DNA of 9,360 bases from Clostridiales bacterium (lineage in GTDB: Bacteria > Bacillota > Clostridia > Christensenellales > Aristaeellaceae), in contig JALFHA010000292.1 of assembly GCA_022776785.1 (NCBI GenBank), forward strand, positions 1 through 9,360, read 5' to 3'. Shown here in pieces: positions 5,298-9,360 of the stretch. The position numbers were made by a program, and so were the translations under genes. Within the stretch, counting starts at the first letter, position 1, and every line of letters begins with the position of its first letter. Under the pieces are notes generated by a model that saw only the letters and a list, made by a program, of their open reading frames with translations, had not been told where the DNA came from and did not search any database.

Positions 5298-7070
5298 GTG
5301 CGTATGGATATTTTCGGAGTCCTCAACATGCTCTGCGGGCTGGCGCTCTTCCTGTACGGTATGCATGTGATGGGCGGCGGCCTGTCGAGCATGTCCGGCG
5401 GCAAGCTGGAGAGCATCCTCGAGCGGCTGACGCAGAGCAAGCTCAAGGCCGTTGCGCTGGGCGCCGCGGTGACGGCGGTCATTCAGTCTTCCTCGGCGAC
5501 GACGGTCATGGTCGTGGGCTTTGTCAATTCGGGCATCATGCGTCTGTCACAGGCGGCAGGCATCATCATGGGCGCGAATATCGGCACGACGATTACGAGC
5601 TGGCTCCTCTCGCTGACGGGCATTGAGGGCGGCAGCCTGTTTTTGCAGCTGCTCAAGCCCTCCTCGTTCACGCCGGTCATGGCGATCATCGGCGTGGGCT
5701 TTCTCATGTTCTCCAAGTCGGAGAAGAAGCACAACATCGGCACGATTCTCATCGGCTTTACTGTGCTCATGTGCGGTATGGAGATGATGAGCGACGCCGT
5801 CAAGCCTCTGGCGAACGTGCCGGAGTTTACCGGTATCCTGCTGCGCTTCTCCAATCCCGTGCTGGGTATGCTGGCGGGCGTGTTGCTCACAGCTGTGATC
5901 CAGTCCTCCTCCGCGTCGGTGGGCATTCTGCAGGCGCTGTGCGCGACAGGGGCCGTGACTTACGGCGCGGCGCTGCCCATCATCATGGGCCAGAATATCG
6001 GCACCTGCGTGACGGCCATGCTCTCGAGCGTGGGCGCGAGCAAGAACGCCCGGCGTGCGGCGCTGATTCACCTGTACTTCAACCTCATCGGCACGGTGCT
6101 GTTCATGGTCGTCTTCTATGCGGTCAACGCGATCTTCCCGTTCGCCTTCCTGGACGACGCGGCGAACGCGGCGGGCATCGCGGCCATTCACACCATCTTC
6201 AACGTCGTGGCGACGGCTGTGCTGCTGCCCTTCTCCGGCGCACTGGAGAAGCTGGCGACGCTCACCATCCGCGATGACGAGAAGGCCGAGCGCATCGACG
6301 ACTTCCAGCTCCTGGACGAGCGCTTCCTCTCCACGCCGGGCTTTGCCGTGGAGCAGTGCCGCGTGGTCTCCGGCCGCATGGCCGAGCTGACGCGCGAGGC
6401 GATCTTTGACGCAATCGACCTGATCGACGGCGGCGAGTACACGGCGGACAGGGCGGCCCGCATCGAGGCGCTGGAAACCAAAATTGACCGCTATGAGGAC
6501 AATCTGGGCACCTACATGGTAAAGCTCTCGCGCGAGAAGCTCTCCCGCGAGGATGGTCATACCGTGTCCGTGCTGTTGCACTCCATCAGCGACTTTGAAC
6601 GCATCTCCGACCACGCGGTTAACCTGCTGGATTCCGCCAGGGAGATGTATGAAAAGAAGATGGCCTTCTCGCCGATGGCGGCGGGGGAGCTGCACGTCTT
6701 TGCGCAGGCCGTGCGCGACATCGTGACGCGCTCGACGGACTGCTTCCTCAAGAGCGACGTAGAGCTGGCCAAGACGGTCGAGCCGCTGGAGGCGTGCATC
6801 GACGAGCTGAACGTGACCATCAAGTCCCGCCACATCGAGCGATTGACGAACGGGCAGTGCACCATCCAGCTCGGCTTCGTGCTCACCGATATTTCTACCA
6901 ACTTTGAGCGCGTATCCGACCACTGCTCCAACATCGCCATCTACCAGATTCAGGTGCCCAAGGACGAGTATGACACCCATGAGTATCTGCTGAACATGAA
7001 GCGGCAGGATCACGACGAGTTTGACCGGGAGGAGCTCGCCTACGAGCGGCGCTACCATCTGCCTCAGTGA
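5298..7070 (+). CDS. Na+/phosphate cotransporter (NptA/YjbB type) with C-terminal PhoU domain
   Basis: Membrane carrier of the Na/Pi-cotransporter II-like family, 590 residues, expected to move phosphate with sodium; direction cannot be read from sequence, since the E. coli relative YjbB is reported to export phosphate. The N-terminal 320 residues hold two inverted repeats, each with the substrate motif QSSSA (63-67 and 202-206), and each followed by an IIMG(A/Q)NIGT motif (IIMGANIGTTIT 89-100, IIMGQNIGTCVTAM 228-241). From about residue 345 the protein is soluble and helical, with two PhoU-type motifs: SDFERISDHAVNLL (the first FER site) and STNFERVSDHCSNIA (the second). The fused PhoU domain suggests phosphate-dependent gating. 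The GTG at 5298 is chosen because AGGA (5288-5291) lies 6 nt before it; an ATG at 5304 is the alternative and would remove two residues. It is transcribed from the PhoP-like promoter just upstream and lies 42 bases before phoP, so the three genes probably form one operon. Confidence 0.93.
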   Translation: MRMDIFGVLNMLCGLALFLYGMHVMGGGLSSMSGGKLESILERLTQSKLKAVALGAAVTAVIQSSSATTVMVVGFVNSGIMRLSQAAGIIMGANIGTTITSWLLSLTGIEGGSLFLQLLKPSSFTPVMAIIGVGFLMFSKSEKKHNIGTILIGFTVLMCGMEMMSDAVKPLANVPEFTGILLRFSNPVLGMLAGVLLTAVIQSSSASVGILQALCATGAVTYGAALPIIMGQNIGTCVTAMLSSVGASKNARRAALIHLYFNLIGTVLFMVVFYAVNAIFPFAFLDDAANAAGIAAIHTIFNVVATAVLLPFSGALEKLATLTIRDDEKAERIDDFQLLDERFLSTPGFAVEQCRVVSGRMAELTREAIFDAIDLIDGGEYTADRAARIEALETKIDRYEDNLGTYMVKLSREKLSREDGHTVSVLLHSISDFERISDHAVNLLDSAREMYEKKMAFSPMAAGELHVFAQAVRDIVTRSTDCFLKSDVELAKTVEPLEACIDELNVTIKSRHIERLTNGQCTIQLGFVLTDISTNFERVSDHCSNIAIYQIQVPKDEYDTHEYLLNMKRQDHDEFDREELAYERRYHLPQ

Positions 7071-7100
7071 TGGCGCTGGCCGGAGACTGTCAAGGCAACG

Positions 7101-7106
7101 GGAGGG
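7101..7106 (+). promoter_or_regulatory. Ribosome binding site that fixes the phoP start
   Basis: GGAGGG abuts a TTG at 7107 (no spacer, so unusable) and lies 6 nt before the GTG at 7113. The protein therefore should begin MIYIVEDD, the usual beginning of an OmpR-type regulator. Confidence 0.8.
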
Positions 7107-7112
7107 TTGACC

Positions 7113-7784
7113 GTGATCTACATTGTGGAGGACGACCGCAACATACAGGAAATTGAACTCTTTGCGCTCAAGAACAGCGGCTATCAGGCGATGGGCTTTG
7201 AGACGGCGAAGGACTTCTACAAGGCGCTCGACAGCCGGCTGCCTGAGCTGGTGCTGCTGGACATCATGCTGCCCGATGAGGACGGCATGAGCATCCTCAA
7301 GCGCCTGCGCTCGCGCCCGGATACCCAGCGCGTGCCCGTTATTCTGGTGACGGCCAAGACGACGGAGCTTGACAAGGTCAAGGGCCTCGACGGCGGCGCG
7401 GACGACTACATCGCCAAGCCGTTCGGCGTGATGGAGATGATTGCACGCGTCAAGGCGCTGCTGCGCCGCTCCGGCGGCTCAGAGGACAGCCTACTGACCT
7501 GCGGCGATGTGACGCTGGACGGCGAGAAGCGCATGGTCTTTGCTGCGGGCAAGCCGGTGGAGCTGACCTACAAGGAATTCGAGCTGCTGCGCCTGCTGAT
7601 GAAGAACCACGGTATCGTCATCTCGCGCGACGTCATCATGGAGCGCGTGTGGGATTCGAGCTTTGAGGGCGAGAGCCGTACCATCGACGTGCATGTGCGC
7701 ACGCTGAGGCAGAAGCTGGGGCCGAGCGGCTCCCTGATTAAGACCATCCGCAATGTGGGCTACATGGCGGACGCGACAAAATGA
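7113..7784 (+). CDS. phoP: Phosphate response regulator PhoP (OmpR/PhoB family)
   Basis: DNA-binding response regulator, 223 residues from the GTG at 7113. The receiver domain (1-118) has the acidic pocket EDD (6-8), the phosphate acceptor Asp50 in LVLLDIMLPDEDG, Thr80 in ILVTAK and Lys102 in IAKPFG; all key positions are intact. The C-terminal winged helix (about 128-221) has the OmpR-type pattern LTYKEFELLRLLMKN, the recognition region SRTIDVHVRTLRQKLG and the wing KTIRNVGYM. Phosphorylated by PhoR, such proteins dimerise on direct repeats upstream of phosphate-starvation genes; the two repeat arrays in this window (880-918 and 5196-5234) are the obvious targets. Assignment to PhoP/PhoB rather than another OmpR-type regulator rests on its place beside phoR, pst and npt. 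No promoter is seen in the 42 bases before it, so it is probably transcribed with the cotransporter gene. Confidence 0.92.
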   Translation: MIYIVEDDRNIQEIELFALKNSGYQAMGFETAKDFYKALDSRLPELVLLDIMLPDEDGMSILKRLRSRPDTQRVPVILVTAKTTELDKVKGLDGGADDYIAKPFGVMEMIARVKALLRRSGGSEDSLLTCGDVTLDGEKRMVFAAGKPVELTYKEFELLRLLMKNHGIVISRDVIMERVWDSSFEGESRTIDVHVRTLRQKLGPSGSLIKTIRNVGYMADATK

Positions 7785-7844
7785 GATACAGGGCGCTCCA
7801 AGACTGCGTGTTCTGCGCGGCATGGGGCGCCGTCTCTGTTGGGC

Positions 7845-7851
7845 GGGAGGG
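7845..7851 (+). promoter_or_regulatory. Ribosome binding site that fixes the phoR start
   Basis: GGGAGGG lies 7 nt before the GTG at 7859. The frame is also open from an ATG at 7781 that overlaps the phoP stop, but the bases before that ATG (GCGACAAA) contain no Shine-Dalgarno. Confidence 0.75.
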
Positions 7852-7858
7852 CGTAACC

Positions 7859-9184
7859 GTGAGAAAAAAGATCCTGACGTATTTCATCTACATTATTCTT
7901 GCGGCGACGGCGGCAAGCGCCGTGTCAATGGGCCTGCTGAGCTACAGCATGTTCGAGGAGCAGGTGCTGGGCAGCCTGCGCTACGATGCGCAGGCGCTTG
8001 CGGCGCTGGTGGAGCAGGGCGGGGAAGAGCGCCTGCCGGGACTGGATGTGCGTGTCCGCGTGACGCTGATTCGCGCCGATGGCACCGTGACCTACGACAG
8101 CGAGGCGAATCCCTCGAGCATGGGCAGCCATGCGCAGCGCCCGGAGGTCGCACAGGCCCTTGCGGATGGCGAGGGCAGCGATGTGCGCAACTCGCAGACC
8201 GTCTCGAGGAACACCTTTTACTACGCGCTGCGCATGAGCGACGGGAGCGTCGTACGCGTGGCGCAGGAGGCCTCCAATATCTGGAGCATTTACATGAGCG
8301 CTGCGCCGATGATCGTGCTGCTGCTGGCACTGCTCATCGGTGTGTGCGTGTGGGCGGCGCGGCTGCTGACGATACGGCTGGTCGGGCCCATCGAGCAGAT
8401 GACGGCGCACCTTGACAACGTGAGCGGCGTGGCGCGCTACCCGGAGCTGGAGCCGTTCATGGAGATGATCGAGCGCCAGCATGAGGAGATCCTGCGCAGC
8501 GCGGATATGCGCGTGGAATTTACGGCGAACGTCTCACACGAGCTCAAGACGCCGCTGACGTCGATCTCCGGCTATGCGGAGTTGATTGAGAGCGGCATGG
8601 CAGCGGGCGACATGGCCAAGCGCTTTGCCGGTGAAATTCACAAGAGCGCCAACCGCCTGCTGACGCTGATTAACGACATCATTCGTCTCTCACAGATGGA
8701 TTCGCCCGAGCAGGAGCTGCATCTGGAGAGCGTCAATCTGGCGCAGGTTGCGCAGGCGACGGTGGAGCAGCTCCGCCTGAGCGCCGCGAAGATGCAGGTG
8801 TCGCTGGAGCTGGACGCGCGCCCCGCAGCCGTCTGGGCGGACAGGCGCATGATGGAGGAGTTGATCTACAACCTGACGGACAACGCCATCCGCTACAATG
8901 TGCGCGGTGGAAGCGTGCGCGTAGCCGTGCATCCCGTGCGGGAGCGGGTCATCGTCTGCGTGCAGGATACGGGCATTGGCATCTCGAAGGAGGATCAGGA
9001 GCACATCTTCGAGCGCTTCTATCGGGTGGACAAGAGTCGCTCCAAGGCGACGGGCGGCACAGGCCTGGGGCTGGCGATTGTCAAGCACATCGCTGCCAAG
9101 CACAATGCGGCGATTACCGTGGACAGCGAGCTGGGGCGCGGAACGACGATCACCGTTTCCTTCGAGCGGATGACGAAGGCGTAG
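7859..9184 (+). CDS. phoR: Phosphate-responsive sensor histidine kinase PhoR, without PAS domain
   Basis: Membrane-bound histidine kinase that phosphorylates PhoP when phosphate is short; 441 residues from the GTG at 7859. Order of parts: membrane helix 1 (about 5-29), an extracytoplasmic domain of about 115 residues containing VRVTLIRADGTVTYDSEANP (66-85), a Cache/PDC-like pattern, membrane helix 2 (149-170), a short HAMP-like linker (171-215), the dimerisation and phosphoacceptor helix FTANVSHELKTPLTSISGYA with His227, then the ATPase domain with N-box NLTDNAIRYN (338-347), G1 DTGIGI (370-375), F-box FERFYRVD (384-391) and G2 GGTGLGLAIVKH (399-410). All catalytic motifs are intact. Only about 40 residues separate the membrane from the phosphoacceptor helix, so the PAS domain found in E. 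coli and Bacillus PhoR is absent. If the ATG at 7781 were used, 26 extra residues (starting MRYRALQDC) would precede helix 1. Last gene of the npt-phoP-phoR unit. Confidence 0.9.
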   Translation: MRKKILTYFIYIILAATAASAVSMGLLSYSMFEEQVLGSLRYDAQALAALVEQGGEERLPGLDVRVRVTLIRADGTVTYDSEANPSSMGSHAQRPEVAQALADGEGSDVRNSQTVSRNTFYYALRMSDGSVVRVAQEASNIWSIYMSAAPMIVLLLALLIGVCVWAARLLTIRLVGPIEQMTAHLDNVSGVARYPELEPFMEMIERQHEEILRSADMRVEFTANVSHELKTPLTSISGYAELIESGMAAGDMAKRFAGEIHKSANRLLTLINDIIRLSQMDSPEQELHLESVNLAQVAQATVEQLRLSAAKMQVSLELDARPAAVWADRRMMEELIYNLTDNAIRYNVRGGSVRVAVHPVRERVIVCVQDTGIGISKEDQEHIFERFYRVDKSRSKATGGTGLGLAIVKHIAAKHNAAITVDSELGRGTTITVSFERMTKA

Positions 9185-9248
9185 CGCGGCATCCGCTCAA
9201 AGGAGACGATGAATATCACATTTCTCCGAAAAAAGTTCAAAAAAGTGC

Positions 9249-9277
9249 TTGACAAAAAGCGTAAAGCGCAGTATACT
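9249..9277 (+). promoter_or_regulatory. Strong sigma-A promoter, probably of an rRNA operon
   Basis: Perfect -35 TTGACA (9249-9254), a 17-bp spacer and -10 TATACT (9272-9277). The 40 bases upstream are rich in A and T with A-runs, unlike the GC-rich surroundings, and resemble an UP element. This is the strongest promoter in the window by consensus. The expected start of transcription is near 9284. Confidence 0.85.
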
Positions 9278-9283
9278 AACTGA

Positions 9284-9360
9284 GCTGTCAGCGCGAGGCA
9301 CCAAGCAAGCGGCTGACAGATGATCCTTGAAAACGATACAGAATCAAGAAGAACGCGGAC
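9284..9360 (+). other. Probable rRNA operon leader with inverted repeat and boxA-like element
   Basis: The predicted transcript begins with an 8-bp perfect inverted repeat, CTGTCAGC (9285-9292) and GCTGACAG (9312-9319), then TGATCCTTGAAAAC (9321-9334). The CTTTGAAAAC-type string is the boxA-like antitermination and processing element I associate with Firmicutes 16S leaders and 16S-23S spacers. No mature rRNA sequence is visible before the window ends, so the 16S gene would lie beyond 9360. A tRNA or other stable-RNA transcript is the alternative. Confidence 0.65.

Noticed and set aside
5547..7058. 503-codon open frame on the - strand opposite the Na+/phosphate carrier gene
   Set aside because: The protein is His/Arg/Asp-rich low-complexity sequence with no recognisable motif, as expected from the reverse strand of GC-biased codons. 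The + strand frame carries clear family motifs throughout.
7753..8415. 220-codon + strand frame overlapping phoP and phoR
   Set aside because: It conflicts with the clear PhoR frame and has no motifs or ribosome site; it is a shadow from high GC content.
9185..9195. GCGG-CAT-CCGC hairpin after phoR as a terminator
   Set aside because: Only a 4-bp stem with a 3-nt loop (GCGG at 9186-9189 region) and no T tract on the + strand; too weak to call.
1..9360. CRISPR arrays, tRNA genes, insertion sequences or phage genes
   Set aside because: No spaced direct repeats of CRISPR type, no tRNA-like cloverleaf with a TTC-arm motif, no transposase motifs and no long terminal inverted repeats were seen; nearly all bases are explained by the phosphate genes.

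Overview
The window is a compact phosphate-starvation locus, all on the + strand, in a high-GC genome with clostridial-style (Firmicutes) traits: strong Shine-Dalgarno sequences of the GGAGG type, a housekeeping promoter with near-consensus -35/-10 hexamers, an OmpR-type PhoP with a two-transmembrane PhoR, and 11-bp-spaced TT(A/C/T)A(C/T)A-like repeats of the kind bound by Gram-positive PhoP. I cannot name the genus. A GC-rich gut-type Clostridia lineage would fit, but this is inference from style, not a match.

Layout: (1) positions 1-840, the 3' end of an ABC-2 type exporter permease, closed by a strong intrinsic terminator at 850-882. (2) positions 880-5186, a pst operon: promoter with PhoP-like repeats, 5' hairpin, pstS, an intercistronic hairpin, pstC, pstA, pstB, phoU. 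(3) positions 5196-7784 and on to 9184, a second transcription unit with its own PhoP-like promoter: an NptA-type Na+/phosphate cotransporter with a fused C-terminal PhoU domain, then phoP and phoR with short gaps. (4) positions 9249-9360, a near-perfect sigma-A promoter, an inverted repeat and a boxA-like element that look like the leader of an rRNA operon whose 16S gene would begin beyond the window.

How the parts work together: PstS captures phosphate outside the membrane, PstCA form the channel and PstB powers it. PhoU, with the Pst complex, is expected to report phosphate sufficiency to PhoR. PhoR phosphorylates PhoP, and PhoP probably activates both promoters; the second one includes phoPR itself, which would give positive autoregulation. 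The Na+-coupled carrier adds a second uptake route with its own PhoU domain.

The most unusual item is PstS. Its two halves appear in the reverse of the classical order: the SREDGSGTR half comes first and the GSSSVSP half second, so it reads as a circular permutant of one phosphate-binding protein. The second notable item is that the pst and npt promoters carry repeats at identical offsets (48, 37, 26 and 15 bp) upstream of their -10 hexamers. Four start codons were revised by Shine-Dalgarno position: pstC 1951, npt 5298 (GTG), phoP 7113 (GTG) and phoR 7859 (GTG).
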